Origin: Abiotrophia sp. HMSC24B09
GTDB taxonomy: Bacteria; Bacillota; Bacilli; Lactobacillales; Aerococcaceae
Assembly (NCBI RefSeq): GCF_001815865.1
Contig: NZ_KV822195.1
Location: forward strand, 124,001 to 188,000
Length of the DNA: 64,000 bases
Direction of reading: 5' to 3'
How positions within the stretch are numbered: the first letter of the stretch is position 1; each line of letters starts with the position of its first letter. Below the pieces are notes generated by a model. The model had not been told where the DNA came from and made no database searches. It saw only the letters and a program-made list of their open reading frames with translations. Both the position numbers and the translations under genes were made by a program. This document shows positions 1 through 9,758 of the stretch, piece after piece.

Positions 1-87
1 ACACTTAATCTGGAAGTGGGAGCCTACTTTACGCCATTTACAGGCCAACAACGGCCGGTAAGAGTCCAGTCTGGACAACAACCTTAA
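1..87 (+). CDS. C-terminal end of a probable DivIB/FtsQ division protein (partial)
   Basis: Frame 1 is open from the first base to TAA at 85-87 and gives 28 residues beginning TLNLEVGAYFTPF. The sequence NLEVGAY with an aromatic/Pro stretch followed by a polar tail resembles the end of the extracellular beta domain of DivIB. Position directly before ftsA is the usual place of divIB/ftsQ in Lactobacillales. The assignment rests mainly on gene order, because too little protein is visible for a motif. Confidence 0.45.
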   Translation, partial: TLNLEVGAYFTPFTGQQRPVRVQSGQQP

Positions 88-96
88 TAGATAAAC

Positions 97-124
97 AAAA
101 GCGAGGACTAAGTCCTCGCTTTTA
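97..124 (+). terminator. Rho-independent terminator after the divIB-like gene
   Basis: A perfect 9-bp stem (101-109 with 111-119), extended by A-T pairs on both sides and ending in TTTT, starts ten bases after the stop codon. It separates the upstream genes from ftsA, so ftsA-ftsZ probably use their own promoter. Confidence 0.8.
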
Positions 125-249
125 CTATATGCCCGTCTTCATAGTGTCCCGAGAGCTAGTTTGGGAAGGCTTTACTATGTGAATAAGAACTAACAGAGAC
201 AAATAAGGAAAAAATCTATATTAATTCTTTGTGACAGGCATTATTTCGC

Positions 250-278
250 TTCATATCAAGGCCAGTATGTGATAGAAT
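250..278 (+). promoter_or_regulatory. Candidate sigma-A promoter of ftsA-ftsZ
   Basis: TTCATA at 250-255 and TAGAAT at 273-278 are separated by 17 bp, about 70 bp before the ftsA start and after the upstream terminator. A small imperfect hairpin (cagggag/ttccctg, about 303-323) lies in the leader. The rest of 125-350 shows no coding potential. Confidence 0.4.
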
Positions 279-350
279 TATAGGGAGAGATTATATCTCA
301 TCCAGGGAGATCAAGCTTCCCTGTGAGAGGACAAAGGAGGGCTAACGCTT

Positions 351-1826
351 GTGAGAACCCCAGAAATTTTTGTTAGTTTAGATATTGGGACTACCTCAAT
401 TAAAGTGGTTGTAGCTGAGCACATGAATGGCCAAGTCAATATTATTGGCGTAGGTAACGCGAAGTCACGTGGCTTAAGCCGTGGCGTAATCGTTGATATC
501 GATGAGACGGTCTATTCCATTCAACAGGCCATTGCGCAAGCAGAGCAAAAAGCACAAGTTAAAATAAATGATGTCATTGTCGGCGTACCAAGTAACAAGC
601 TGATGATTGATAACTGTCACGGTATGATTGCTGTTTCCAGTGATACCCGTGAGATTACCGAAAAAGATGTTAATAATGTCATTATGGCTGCTAAGGTGCG
701 GTCTGTTCCACCTGAACGGGAAATTATTTCCATCATTCCAGAAGAGTTTATTGTGGACGGTTTTACCGGCATCCGCGATCCTCAAGGTATGATTGGGGTC
801 CGGCTAGAACTCTATGCGCGCCTGATTACAGGTCCTAAGACTATCATCCACAATATTCGTCGCTGTGTGGAGAAGGCTGGACTCAACATTACGGAATTGG
901 TGGTACAACCTCAAGCTATTGCCGAAGTAGCCCTAACGCCTGATGAACGTGAATTTGGGACCATCATCGTAGATATGGGTGGGGGCCAAACCAGTGCCTC
1001 AATTATTTATGACAATCAATTGAAGTATTCCTTCGTTGACCAAGAAGGTGGCGACTTCGTCACCAAGGATATTTCCCTAATCCTTAATACTTCCTTAGAG
1101 AATGCGGAGCGGATTAAGCGTGAGTTTGGTTATGCGGTCTCTCGTCAGACTTCTGAAGAAGAATACTTCCCAGTGGAGACAGTTGGACGTAAGGAACCTG
1201 TTCGCGTAGATGAACGCTATTTATCGGAAATTATTGAAGCCCGTTTGGCGCAAATCTTTGAGACAGTTCGAGATGACTTGGAAGGGGTCGATGCCCTCGA
1301 CTTACCAGGCGGTTTCGTTCTGACTGGTGGAGCGGCTTCCTTGCCAGGCGTCTTAGAACTAGCCCAAGAGTATTTTGGTCCTAAGGTTCGCCTCTATATC
1401 CCGGAGCAAATGGGTATGCGGAACCCAGTCTTTACGACAGCTATTGGCATGGTAGAATATGCAGCAGGCCTAGATGTTGTGCATCGTATTGCCCAAGGAA
1501 CTTATCAAGCAGCAAGTTCACCACGTCAAGATCGTGGGTTTGAGCGCCCTTACCAAGAGACTGCATCACAGGATGTAACAAACCAGCCAATGATGCCACC
1601 TCGTCAGCAAGCACCTCGCCGTCCGGCAAGACCAGAACGTCAACGGCCGGTAGCAGAGCCAGTATCAGACTATGATGCATACTCCAATCTTGGAGGCTAT
1701 GCTGCTGAAGAAAGTAACTATGTTCCAGAACCAGAGGCAGACGTTAATTATGATAACCCAGTCCCTGTGGTAGGTAATGGGATTATCAGTAAAATTCAAG
1801 CATTTTTCAGAACATTTTTCGATTAA
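351..1826 (+). CDS. ftsA: Cell division protein FtsA (actin-like membrane anchor of the Z-ring)
   Basis: FtsA binds ATP, polymerises and tethers FtsZ to the membrane. The 491-residue protein starts with the actin-fold phosphate loop ([15 protein letters not shown], about residues 9-23), has the 1C domain and a second nucleotide loop (VDMGGGQTS, about 207-215), and ends with the amphipathic membrane-targeting helix ([13 protein letters not shown]). A Gln/Arg/Pro-rich linker of about 80 residues precedes this helix. The start is GTG, 10 bases after AAAGGAGG. The stop lies 19 bases before ftsZ, so both genes are cotranscribed. Confidence 0.97.
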   Translation: MRTPEIFVSLDIGTTSIKVVVAEHMNGQVNIIGVGNAKSRGLSRGVIVDIDETVYSIQQAIAQAEQKAQVKINDVIVGVPSNKLMIDNCHGMIAVSSDTREITEKDVNNVIMAAKVRSVPPEREIISIIPEEFIVDGFTGIRDPQGMIGVRLELYARLITGPKTIIHNIRRCVEKAGLNITELVVQPQAIAEVALTPDEREFGTIIVDMGGGQTSASIIYDNQLKYSFVDQEGGDFVTKDISLILNTSLENAERIKREFGYAVSRQTSEEEYFPVETVGRKEPVRVDERYLSEIIEARLAQIFETVRDDLEGVDALDLPGGFVLTGGAASLPGVLELAQEYFGPKVRLYIPEQMGMRNPVFTTAIGMVEYAAGLDVVHRIAQGTYQAASSPRQDRGFERPYQETASQDVTNQPMMPPRQQAPRRPARPERQRPVAEPVSDYDAYSNLGGYAAEESNYVPEPEADVNYDNPVPVVGNGIISKIQAFFRTFFD

Positions 1827-1845
1827 GATTCAGGAGGAACGATTT

Positions 1846-3129
1846 ATGGAATTAGCATTTGATTCAATTAACGGCCGTGACGGCGCCGTTATCAAAGTCA
1901 TCGGGGTCGGCGGGGCCGGCGGTAATGCCGTTAACCGTATGATCGCAGAAGGCGTCCAAGGGGTAGAGTTCATCGTAGCCAATACAGATACTCAAGCTCT
2001 CAAAGGCTCACAAGCAGAAACTAAGATTCAATTAGGCCCTAAGGTAACCAAGGGCTTGGGGGCAGGTTCAGTCCCTGAAGTCGGTCTTAAGGCTGCTGAA
2101 GAAAGCGAAGAACAAATTCGTACAGTACTTGAAGGCGCAGACTTAGTCTTCGTAACAGCTGGTATGGGTGGGGGGACCGGTACGGGTGCTGCCCCAATCG
2201 TAGCGCGCATTGCTAAAGAATTAGGCGCCTTAACAGTGGGTGTTGTGACACGTCCTTTCACCTTCGAAGGTCCTAAACGTGGCCGTTACGCCGCTGAAGG
2301 TCTTAAGAACTTGAAGGAAAACGTGGATACCTTGGTGACCATCTCTAACAACCGTCTCTTAGAAATCGTTGACCGTAAGACGCCGATGTTAGAAGCTTTT
2401 TCTGAAGCTGACAACGTTTTACGTCAAGGGGTACAAGGGATTTCTGACTTGATTACTGCGCCAGGTTACGTAAACTTGGACTTCGCTGACGTGAAGACAG
2501 TCATGAAAGATCAAGGGACTGCTCTCATGGGGATTGGGGTTGCTTCTGGTGAAAACCGTACAGCTGAGGCAACTAAGAAGGCTATTTCTTCTCCACTCTT
2601 GGAAGTTTCAATCGATGGGGCAGAACAAATCCTCTTGAACATTACCGGTGGTTCTGACTTAACCCTCTTTGAAGCTCAAGATGCTAGCGAAATCGTGGCC
2701 AACGCTTCAACTAGCGATGTTAACATCATCTTCGGTACATCTATCAATGAAAATCTTGGTGATGAGGTAGTGGTTACTGTTATCGCAACTGGGATTGATA
2801 CTGAGAAGAATGCACCTAGCAAGATGGCTCAACGCCCAGCGCGCAACAATTACAATGCAGCGCCTGCAAGCAATGCGCCTGAATCAAGCCAACCAGCGGT
2901 GTCTGCAAGTAACGACATCGAATTGGTACCACGCGGTCGCGAGAGCGAACGTGACTTATTCAGTGACTGGGATATCCGTCGTGAACAAAACACTCGTGAA
3001 TCTGCTCATGAGATGCCACAGCGGACTTTCCAACGTTCAAGTGACGTTAGCCGCAACCGTCAAGTTGATACAACGGAAGATAACGAACTTGATACACCAC
3101 CTTTCTTCCGCAAACGCCACCGTGGCTAA
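1846..3129 (+). CDS. ftsZ: Cell division protein FtsZ (tubulin-like GTPase)
   Basis: FtsZ forms the cytokinetic Z-ring. The ATG at 1846 follows CAGGAGGA; an in-frame start inside ftsA is possible but has no ribosome site. The 427-residue protein carries the [11 protein letters not shown] loop near the N terminus, the tubulin signature [10 protein letters not shown] (about 105-114) and the T7-loop region. A variable linker of about 100 residues rich in Asn/Ser/Arg follows. The C-terminal peptide [12 protein letters not shown] is the typical docking tail for FtsA and other partners. The gene lies directly after ftsA. Confidence 0.98.
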   Translation: MELAFDSINGRDGAVIKVIGVGGAGGNAVNRMIAEGVQGVEFIVANTDTQALKGSQAETKIQLGPKVTKGLGAGSVPEVGLKAAEESEEQIRTVLEGADLVFVTAGMGGGTGTGAAPIVARIAKELGALTVGVVTRPFTFEGPKRGRYAAEGLKNLKENVDTLVTISNNRLLEIVDRKTPMLEAFSEADNVLRQGVQGISDLITAPGYVNLDFADVKTVMKDQGTALMGIGVASGENRTAEATKKAISSPLLEVSIDGAEQILLNITGGSDLTLFEAQDASEIVANASTSDVNIIFGTSINENLGDEVVVTVIATGIDTEKNAPSKMAQRPARNNYNAAPASNAPESSQPAVSASNDIELVPRGRESERDLFSDWDIRREQNTRESAHEMPQRTFQRSSDVSRNRQVDTTEDNELDTPPFFRKRHRG

Positions 3130-3153
3130 GCTAAGTAACTAGTCGCAAGCATC

Positions 3154-3199
3154 ATGGGCACGTAAGGCTACGCTTCTAGCAGCTAGCCAGCGTGCCCAT
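3154..3199 (+). other. Long-armed hairpin between ftsZ and yggT
   Basis: ATGGGCACG (3154-3162) is exactly complementary to CGTGCCCAT (3191-3199); the 28-base loop holds a second small inverted repeat (CTAGCAGCTAG). There is no T-tract, so it is a poor terminator. It sits where ylmE and sepF are found in related genomes and could be a processing site or a deletion scar. Confidence 0.45.
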
Positions 3200-3241
3200 A
3201 ACTGTTATGGAAGAAAAAATGAGCGAAGAGGTAGAGCTATT

Positions 3242-3496
3242 ATGCTGATACAATTTATTTCTTGGGCCTTTACTACTTACGAGACCCTTATTATTATTTG
3301 GGCCATCATGTCTTGGTTTCCTGATGCCCGTTACAGTGACTTAGGACGTTGGGTAGGTAGCCTAGTCGAGCCTTATGTTGAGCTTTTTGATCGTTTTATC
3401 CCGCCAGTAGGGGGCTTGAGCTTTTCAGTTATGGCGGCGCTGATGGTTCTCTATCTGGTTCAAAATTTCCTTATGCGATTGTTAGTTGGAGTGTAG
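3242..3496 (+). CDS. yggT: YggT/YlmG family membrane protein
   Basis: This small protein (84 residues) has two hydrophobic segments (about 4-22 and 60-80) joined by the family's conserved loop WFPDARYSDLGRWVGSLVEPY. YlmG/YggT proteins sit in division clusters and are linked to osmotic tolerance and, in plastids, nucleoid distribution; the biochemical role is unknown. The ribosome site (AAGAGGT) is weak. The stop overlaps the leader of ylmH, indicating translational coupling in the division operon. Confidence 0.9.
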   Translation: MLIQFISWAFTTYETLIIIWAIMSWFPDARYSDLGRWVGSLVEPYVELFDRFIPPVGGLSFSVMAALMVLYLVQNFLMRLLVGV

Positions 3497-3500
3497 TCCC

Positions 3501-4283
3501 ATGAAAGAGGGTATATATCAACATTATCGTAAAGAGGAGCAGGCCTTTATTGACTATGTACTAGAACAGATGGCCTATGCGGCTAGTCGCTATTGTCCGG
3601 TAACTAGTTACTTTGTGACTCCGCGCGAAGCCCTGATTGCCCAGCAACTGGCTAATGGACAAGATGAAGTTCAATTAGCCTGCCAAGGCGGTTTGCCAGG
3701 CGCTGAACGTCAAAGACTGGTTTTTTATCCTCAGTATTATGATTTAGAAACTAGCGACTTCCAGATTCAAGCCTTGAAGATTCACTTTCCGCAGAAATTT
3801 GCTAATATTCGACATGGTTCTATCCTAGGTTCCCTCCTGGGGGCTGGCTTAGAACGCAACCGAATCGGGGACATCATTACCGATGGACAGGACTGGCAGG
3901 TACTAGTGGATGCCAAGATTGCGCCTTATGTTTGTCAAAATGTGACTAAAATGGGAAATGTCGGGGTAAGGCTTGAATATATCGAGCCTGATCAGGTTCT
4001 GTCGCCACAAGTCCTCTGGGAAGACCAGACGGTCATTACCACGTCATTAAGGCTTGACACTATGCTGAGTAAAGTCTATAATTTTTCTAGACAGCGTGCA
4101 AAAGAAGCCGTCTTAGGGGGCTTGGTCAAGGTCAATTATTTAGAAATTAATCGACCAGATTTTGAGCTAGAGGCAGGCGACTTTGTCTCGCTTAGGAAGT
4201 TTGGGCGTTTTCAAATCGATGCCGAGGAAGGGCTAACCCGCAAGGACAATATTCGTCTTAAGGTTAAGGTTCTAGTCGTCTAA
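3501..4283 (+). CDS. ylmH: YlmH, S4-domain RNA-binding protein
   Basis: The 260-residue protein ends in an S4 RNA-binding domain (about 180-245, core TSLRLDTMLSKVYNFSRQRA with the later LVKVNYL). YlmH proteins bind the 50S subunit; in Bacillus the protein has been linked to ribosome-associated quality control, an assignment taken from the family. The ATG at 3501 is preferred over the in-frame TTG at 3486 because TGGAG lies nine bases before it and the upstream residues would overlap yggT. Confidence 0.92.
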   Translation: MKEGIYQHYRKEEQAFIDYVLEQMAYAASRYCPVTSYFVTPREALIAQQLANGQDEVQLACQGGLPGAERQRLVFYPQYYDLETSDFQIQALKIHFPQKFANIRHGSILGSLLGAGLERNRIGDIITDGQDWQVLVDAKIAPYVCQNVTKMGNVGVRLEYIEPDQVLSPQVLWEDQTVITTSLRLDTMLSKVYNFSRQRAKEAVLGGLVKVNYLEINRPDFELEAGDFVSLRKFGRFQIDAEEGLTRKDNIRLKVKVLVV

Positions 4284-4314
4284 GGAAGAAAGCAAGAGCA
4301 AAGGAGTGTGTGAC

Positions 4315-5001
4315 ATGCCAATTACACCAAACGATATTTTAACCAAAGAATTTAATCGCGAATTTAGAGGCTATGCAAAAGAAGAAGTCAATGAATTTCT
4401 AGATGAAGTGGTTGTTGACTATGAACGGTCTTTAGACCAAGTGGCTAGCCTTAAACGTAAGTTGGCGGAAGCTGAAGAGAAAATCAAGAATTTCGAGAAA
4501 TTACAAGAATCCTTGAATAGCTCAATCTTGATCGCTAACGAAGCGGCTGAACGCCTCAAACAAAATGCGCGCAAGGAAGCAGAACTCATTATTTATGAGG
4601 CAGAACGTGAGTCTGATCGTATCATCGCTAATGCACATGATACCGTCAACCACTTGGCTAATGAAGTGGAACTCTTACGTCATAATGGACGCAACCTTCA
4701 GTTCGAAATGCAACGCATGTTGACTCAACAACTAGATTTAATCAAGTCTCAAACCTTTGAACAGGAGATTGCTTTTGCAACACCTGCTAGCGAAGAAAGC
4801 CAGGCTGAAGAACGTAGTTCTGAGCGTGTGGCTGCCTTAGAGCAAGAGGTAGAGACCCAAGTCACTTCAGATGTTGAAGAATTTGTCCATGAAACTCAAG
4901 GAAACTTAGAAGCTAAGGTAACACCTGATAAGGATGACCAAGCTTCTGTTGAAAGTATCTTGGGCCAAACCATTAAAATTGAATTACCAGAAATGATGTA
5001 A
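4315..5001 (+). CDS. divIVA: DivIVA, polar/septal curvature-sensing scaffold
   Basis: DivIVA binds negatively curved membrane at septa and poles and organises division and wall synthesis. The start region ITPNDILTKEFNREFRGYAKEEVNEFLDEV is the lipid-binding crossed-loop domain, and the next about 120 residues are heptad-rich coiled coil. The C-terminal 80 residues are acidic and probably disordered. The ATG at 4315 lies eight bases after AAGGAG, which makes the in-frame GTG at 4306 (inside the ribosome site) unlikely. Length 228. The gene ends the division cluster; no terminator separates it from the following T-box leader. Confidence 0.95.
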   Translation: MPITPNDILTKEFNREFRGYAKEEVNEFLDEVVVDYERSLDQVASLKRKLAEAEEKIKNFEKLQESLNSSILIANEAAERLKQNARKEAELIIYEAERESDRIIANAHDTVNHLANEVELLRHNGRNLQFEMQRMLTQQLDLIKSQTFEQEIAFATPASEESQAEERSSERVAALEQEVETQVTSDVEEFVHETQGNLEAKVTPDKDDQASVESILGQTIKIELPEMM

Positions 5002-5004
5002 GAC

Positions 5005-5212
5005 CACCATCACCTCTATACATCCCCAGCGATCTAGGAAGGGTGCAAGCCTAGAGTTCCCTATAGGGTAGATGATCAGCTTACCTATAATGCTCGGTGA
5101 ACTTAAGTAGCCGGTGCCGCTTAAAGAGCGTTATCATGTAAGAGAATTTGTATGACTACAAATAAAATTGGGTGGTACCACGTTGCGACGTCCCGTTCCG
5201 GGGCGTCTTTTT
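5005..5212 (+). promoter_or_regulatory. T-box riboswitch leader of ileS (isoleucine specifier)
   Basis: The leader has the diagnostic parts of a tRNA-sensing T-box. Stem I contains the AG-bulge AGCGA (5028-5032) and the distal-loop motif GGGTGCAA (5041-5048). The specifier candidate ATC (5075-5077) is followed by A. The T-box core TGGGTGGTACCACG lies at 5169-5182. Its TGGT would pair with the ACCA end of tRNA-Ile, whose discriminator is A. The terminator is an 8-bp stem at 5187-5194/5200-5207 followed by T5. Uncharged tRNA-Ile should stabilise the antiterminator and switch ileS on. Confidence 0.93.
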
Positions 5213-5257
5213 ATATTTTTTTGTAGTTAATACTGTCAAGAAAGGAATATTGTCAAT

Positions 5258-8041
5258 ATGAAACTAAAAGAGACCCTCAACCTTGGTCAAACCGATTTCG
5301 CCATGCGGGCAAATTTACCAACTAAAGAAGTCGTCCTACAAAAAGAGTGGGAAGATGCGAATATCTATCAACAAATCCAAGCTAAGAATGCTGATAAGCC
5401 AACCTATGTCCTCCACGATGGGCCTCCCTATGCCAACGGTAAAATCCACATGGGTCACGCCCTCAACAAGATTAGTAAGGATATTATTATTCGCTCTAAA
5501 TCCATGTCTGGCTTCCGGTCGCCTTATGTGCCAGGTTGGGACACACATGGTCTGCCAATCGAATCTGCCCTGACCAAGCAAGAAGGGGTTGACCGCAAGT
5601 CCATGTCTGTGGTCGAATTCCGCAAACTCTGTCAAGAATATGCCCTACGCCAAGTAGAAGGCCAAAAGGCTGACTTCAAACGCTTAGGTGTGACAGGTGA
5701 GTGGGACAATCCTTACTTGACTCTAGCTCCTGAATACGAAGCGGCACAAATTCGCATTTTCGGTCAAATGGCGGCAAAAGGCTACATCTACAAGGGATTG
5801 AAGCCAATCTATTGGTCACCATCCAGTGAATCGTCCTTAGCAGAAGCCGAAGTGGAGTATGCAGACGTAACTTCTCCTTCTATCTATGTGGCTTTCAAGG
5901 TCAAAGACGGCAAAGGCATTGTACCAGAAAAAGCTGAGTTCGTAATCTGGACCACCACGCCTTGGACTCTTCCTGCAAACTTAGGGATTTCAGTGAGTCC
6001 TGTGGCTAGCTATGCCCAAGTCAAAGTGGGAGACCGTCATTTCATCGTAGCTCAAGACTTGCTGGAGTCCTTAGCTCAAACCCTCAACTGGGAAGATTAT
6101 CAAGTAGAGGCTCACTATCAAGGGAAGGACTTTGACCGACTCACTGCTTGGCATCCTTTCTATGAACGGGAGTCCCTACTCATGGTGGGAGATCACGTAA
6201 CCCTAGATGCAGGGACTGGTTTGGTACATACCGCTCCTGGTCACGGGGAAGACGACTACCATATTGGTAAAGCCTATGGTTTAGATATTCTGTCCCCATT
6301 GGATAACCAAGGTCACTATACTCATGAAGCCCCTGGTCTTGAAGGTATCTTCTATGCAAAAGGCAACAAACTAGTAGTGGAATTACTCAAGGAAAAGGGT
6401 GCCCTGCTGTCTTACTCTGAATTTGTCCACAGCTACCCGCATGACTGGCGGACTAAAAAACCTGTTATTTATCGGGCGACACCACAGTGGTTTGCTTCTA
6501 TTGATAAATTTCGTGAAGAATTGCTTGAAGCAATTGAAACACAAGTTAAATGGTACCACCCATCAGGCCAGCCACGTATCTACAACATGATTCGTGACCG
6601 AGGTGACTGGGTCATCTCTCGTCAACGGGCATGGGGTGTACCACTTCCTATCTTCTATGCTGAAAATGGGGAAGCTATCTTAACAGCTGAAACCGTTGAG
6701 CATGTGGCAACTTTATTTGAAACACACGGTTCTAATGTCTGGTTTGAACGTGATGCTAAGGATCTCTTGCCTGAAGGCTTCACGCATCCTAGCAGTCCAA
6801 ATGGTAAATTCACCAAGGAAACTGACATCATGGACGTATGGTTCGACTCTGGGACCTCTTATGCAGGGGTTTTAGAAGCCAGAGATTATCTGACTTTCCC
6901 AGCAGACCTCTACTTGGAAGGGTCTGATCAATACCGTGGTTGGTTCAACTCAAGCTTTACCACTTCGGTTGCTGCTAAGGGTGTGCCACCCTATAAGGCG
7001 GTGCTGTCTCAAGGCTTCGTCTTAGACGGTAAAGGTAACAAGATGAGTAAGTCATTAGGTAACGTTATTGTGCCGGAAGAAGTCATGAATGAGCTTGGGG
7101 CTGATATTATCCGCCTATGGGTTCTCAGTGTGGACTCAGAATCAGATGTACGGATTTCTAAGGACATCCTCAAGCAAATTGCTGAGGCTTACCGTAAAAT
7201 TCGGAATACCATCCGCTTTATGTTAAGCCATGTGTCAGACTTTGACCCAAGCAAGGATACTGTAGCTTTTGAAGACTTACGTCCAGTTGATCAATACATG
7301 ACAGCTAAGTTTAAGCTCGTTGTTAACGACCTTTTAAGTGCCTACGATAAGTTTGAATTTGCTAGCATCTATAAGAAGGTTATCAACTTCATGACGGTTG
7401 ACTTGTCTGCCTTCTACTTGGACTTTGCTAAGGACGTCCTCTATATTGAAGCTCCCAATAGCTTACCACGTCGTCAAATGCAAACCGTCATCTACGGCAT
7501 CTTGCGTGACCTCTTGCCACTCTTAACACCAGTCCTCTTGCACACCATGGAAGAAGCCTGGAAGGAATTACCAGGGGTTGAAGGCTATGTTCAGTTAGCA
7601 GAATTCCCTCAAGCAGTCGATGGGACCGCTTATCAAGCGCTGGTGGATCAATGGAAACTCTTCTTCCATGTCCAACAAGGGGTTCAAAAAGCCTTAGAGG
7701 AAGCGAAAAATGCTGAGCAAGACCCAATCAAGAAATCTTTTGAAGCAGCTGTGACCCTCTATGTCAATGAAGAACAAGCCAATGCCTTAAAGGCCTTGAG
7801 TCAAGATTTAGATCAATTACTCATTGTCTCTCATCTAGACTTAGTGACCACGCCGGCACCAGATTATGCTTTAGTCTTAGAAGACTATGCTGTCTCTGTT
7901 AGCCGAGCACAAGGTCATGTCTGCGAACGATGCCGGGCAGTCCGTCCGGAAGTAGGAACGATTGCGGAGGCCCCAACCCTTTGCCATCGTTGCCACCAGA
8001 TTGTCAAAACGCATTACCCTGCTTACTTTGAAGCAGAATAA
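5258..8041 (+). CDS. ileS: Isoleucyl-tRNA synthetase
   Basis: The class I synthetase charges tRNA-Ile with isoleucine. The 927-residue protein shows the HIGH-type motif [17 protein letters not shown] (about 55-71), the CP1 editing domain ([16 protein letters not shown]), the KMSKS loop [10 protein letters not shown], the anticodon-binding domain, and a C-terminal zinc site CERC...CHRC. Length and domain order are those of bacterial IleRS. ATG at 5258 follows AAAGGA. Expression is controlled by the T-box leader just upstream, and a terminator ends the unit. Confidence 0.98.
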   Translation: MKLKETLNLGQTDFAMRANLPTKEVVLQKEWEDANIYQQIQAKNADKPTYVLHDGPPYANGKIHMGHALNKISKDIIIRSKSMSGFRSPYVPGWDTHGLPIESALTKQEGVDRKSMSVVEFRKLCQEYALRQVEGQKADFKRLGVTGEWDNPYLTLAPEYEAAQIRIFGQMAAKGYIYKGLKPIYWSPSSESSLAEAEVEYADVTSPSIYVAFKVKDGKGIVPEKAEFVIWTTTPWTLPANLGISVSPVASYAQVKVGDRHFIVAQDLLESLAQTLNWEDYQVEAHYQGKDFDRLTAWHPFYERESLLMVGDHVTLDAGTGLVHTAPGHGEDDYHIGKAYGLDILSPLDNQGHYTHEAPGLEGIFYAKGNKLVVELLKEKGALLSYSEFVHSYPHDWRTKKPVIYRATPQWFASIDKFREELLEAIETQVKWYHPSGQPRIYNMIRDRGDWVISRQRAWGVPLPIFYAENGEAILTAETVEHVATLFETHGSNVWFERDAKDLLPEGFTHPSSPNGKFTKETDIMDVWFDSGTSYAGVLEARDYLTFPADLYLEGSDQYRGWFNSSFTTSVAAKGVPPYKAVLSQGFVLDGKGNKMSKSLGNVIVPEEVMNELGADIIRLWVLSVDSESDVRISKDILKQIAEAYRKIRNTIRFMLSHVSDFDPSKDTVAFEDLRPVDQYMTAKFKLVVNDLLSAYDKFEFASIYKKVINFMTVDLSAFYLDFAKDVLYIEAPNSLPRRQMQTVIYGILRDLLPLLTPVLLHTMEEAWKELPGVEGYVQLAEFPQAVDGTAYQALVDQWKLFFHVQQGVQKALEEAKNAEQDPIKKSFEAAVTLYVNEEQANALKALSQDLDQLLIVSHLDLVTTPAPDYALVLEDYAVSVSRAQGHVCERCRAVRPEVGTIAEAPTLCHRCHQIVKTHYPAYFEAE

Positions 8042-8057
8042 TAAAAAAGTAAGTAAG

Positions 8058-8085
8058 AGCAACATTCCTTTCGGATGTTGCTTTT
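8058..8085 (+). terminator. Terminator after ileS
   Basis: AGCAACAT (8058-8065) pairs with ATGTTGCT (8075-8082), followed by TTTT. It lies between ileS and brnQ. Confidence 0.8.
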
Positions 8086-8106
8086 GCTTGAAATGGAGTA
8101 TGATAA

Positions 8107-9444
8107 ATGAGCAAAAAGCTTCAGTCTAAAGACGCCCTATATTTGGGTTCCATGCTTTTCGGTATGTTATTTGGGGCCGGGAACTTGATTTTCCCAGTTC
8201 ACCTAGGACAAGAAAGTGGCGCTCAGGTAGGACCAGCTGTGGTCGGACTTTTGATTTCAGCCATCGGCTTGCCTTTCCTGACCATTCTCGCTATGGGGAT
8301 GTCTAAGAGTAAGAGTGTAACCGAGCTAGCCAGTCGTGTCGGTAAAAAGTTCAGTGTGATTTTTACGGTCCTGCTCTATCTGGTAATTGGTCCTTTATTT
8401 GCGGTGCCACGCTTGGCAAGTACATCTTATACTATTGGGGTAGCCCCTTTTATCGAGTCGAGTCACCAGGGACATGGTCTTCTAATTTATTCCCTCATCT
8501 TCTTCCTAGTAGCGGGCTTTCTATCCTTGAATCCAGGTAAGATTCTAGATTATATTGGCAAAATTCTTAACCCTGCCTTTTTACTGGTTTTAGGGCTACT
8601 CTTGACTCTGACAGTCCTCAATCCAATGGGGCAAGCTGGGCAAATGATGGCCCAGGGGCGCTATGCTCAACAAGCAATGGCGACAGGCTTTCTGGAGGGG
8701 TATCAGACCCTGGATGTGCTAGCGGCCTTGGCTTTTGGGATTGTCATGATTCAAGCTATGAATCGTTTAGGGATTCAGGAGCCGGGCGAACTGGCTAGCG
8801 GCATGGTCAAATCCGGAGCCATTAGTATCCTCTTAATGGGCCTAATTTATGGGCTCTTGGCCTATGCTGGGGCGACTTCCTTGGGGCACTTCTCCTTGAG
8901 TGCTAATGGTGGGATTGCACTAGCTCAGATTGCTAATCACTATCTCGGTTCAGCAGGTAGTATCCTCTTGGCCTTAATTGTTATTCTGGCCTGCCTTAAG
9001 ACAGGGGTAGGGCTTCTGACCGCTTTTTCGGAGGCAATGGTGGACCTATTCCCTAGTCTGGATTACAAGCATTACTTACTGGCGGTTAGCCTCTTGGCTA
9101 CTCTTATCGCTAATGCCGGTTTGACTCAGATTATTGCTTGGGCCGTTCCGGTGCTCATGTTTCTCTATCCTCTGGCGATTGTCCTAGTCATGGTCACCTT
9201 ACTGTGCCGAGGTCGGGCAATCGACAGCCTTTACTACCAATGGGCTATGGCACTGACAGGGATAGTGGCGCTAATCGATGGCATTCAAGCCATGCCAGAG
9301 CTAGCTTGGGTACTACCACTGAAAGCATTAGCTTCCACATTCGCTACTTATTTGCCCCTGAGTGGCCAGAGTCTAGGTTGGATTGTACCTAGCTTCTTGG
9401 GTTTGGCTATTGCACACTGGCAAGTGAGACGGAAAGTATCATAA
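8107..9444 (+). CDS. brnQ: Branched-chain amino acid transport carrier BrnQ (LIVCS family)
   Basis: BrnQ imports Leu, Ile and Val with Na+ or H+. The 445-residue protein has about 12 hydrophobic segments and the family start SMLFGMLFGAGNLIFPVHLG, which contains the conserved GAGNLIFP. ATG at 8107 has TGGAG eight bases upstream. No separate promoter was recognised in the 22 bases after the ileS terminator, so some transcription may come by read-through. Its position next to ileS fits isoleucine supply. A strong terminator follows. Confidence 0.95.
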   Translation: MSKKLQSKDALYLGSMLFGMLFGAGNLIFPVHLGQESGAQVGPAVVGLLISAIGLPFLTILAMGMSKSKSVTELASRVGKKFSVIFTVLLYLVIGPLFAVPRLASTSYTIGVAPFIESSHQGHGLLIYSLIFFLVAGFLSLNPGKILDYIGKILNPAFLLVLGLLLTLTVLNPMGQAGQMMAQGRYAQQAMATGFLEGYQTLDVLAALAFGIVMIQAMNRLGIQEPGELASGMVKSGAISILLMGLIYGLLAYAGATSLGHFSLSANGGIALAQIANHYLGSAGSILLALIVILACLKTGVGLLTAFSEAMVDLFPSLDYKHYLLAVSLLATLIANAGLTQIIAWAVPVLMFLYPLAIVLVMVTLLCRGRAIDSLYYQWAMALTGIVALIDGIQAMPELAWVLPLKALASTFATYLPLSGQSLGWIVPSFLGLAIAHWQVRRKVS

Positions 9445-9455
9445 AAAAATAAGTG

Positions 9456-9486
9456 AAAGAGCTTGGGCAAGCCCCAAGCTCTTTTT
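9456..9486 (+). terminator. Terminator after brnQ
   Basis: A 12-bp stem (9456-9467 with 9473-9484), 5-base loop and T-run end the brnQ transcript and face the oppositely oriented 6S RNA terminator. Confidence 0.9.
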
Positions 9487-9492
9487 CTATAT

Positions 9493-9714
9493 AAAAAAGA
9501 GGGCAGGAACCCTAGTTCCTACCCAAATCCGTTAGTGCCGTTTGGTCATATAGATGTTTTGAACCCGCAATCTAAGCAGGTGGGCACCTAACGCCTAACC
9601 GCTGACTACCAAGTGAAAAGGCCTGTCATAAGTCAGCCGAGTTGGTTCCCTATATCTAAAGAAAAATGTTCGGTCAACACAGTGTATATGTCACGTACAC
9701 CACAGATTTTCTAT
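9493..9714 (-). ncRNA. ssrS: 6S RNA (ssrS), regulator of housekeeping RNA polymerase
   Basis: Read on the minus strand, a transcript of about 220 nt folds as a long interrupted rod. The closing stem pairs 9702-9709 with 9525-9532, an inner stem pairs bases in the GAAC/GTTC region, and an apical stem pairs 9601-9607 with 9631-9637. It has its own strong promoter and ends in a terminator (10-bp stem 9501-9510/9515-9524, then T6). A 6S RNA next to rarA is the arrangement known from Bacillus subtilis. 6S RNA mimics an open promoter and binds sigma-A RNA polymerase. Assignment rests on fold, length and context; a covariance search would settle it. Confidence 0.8.
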
Positions 9715-9720
9715 ACTTTT

Positions 9721-9748
9721 ATTATAGCACGACTTGCTAAATTTGCAA
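9721..9748 (-). promoter_or_regulatory. Promoter of the 6S RNA
   Basis: On the minus strand TTGCAA (9743-9748) and a perfect TATAAT (9721-9726) are separated by 16 bp. The promoter begins about ten bases after the rarA stop, so 6S RNA can be made independently of rarA. Confidence 0.8.
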
Positions 9749-9758
9749 GTAAGCGCTC

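Noticed and set aside
474..785. Minus-strand reading frame inside ftsA
   Set aside because: Opposite a well-supported gene, no ribosome site, no recognisable protein; similar shadow frames in ileS, recA, yfhO and the ntp genes were also left out.
9531..9700. tRNA-like sequence in the 6S region
   Set aside because: A GGGTTC-like stretch (minus strand) suggested a T-arm, but no acceptor stem or anticodon arm can be formed.
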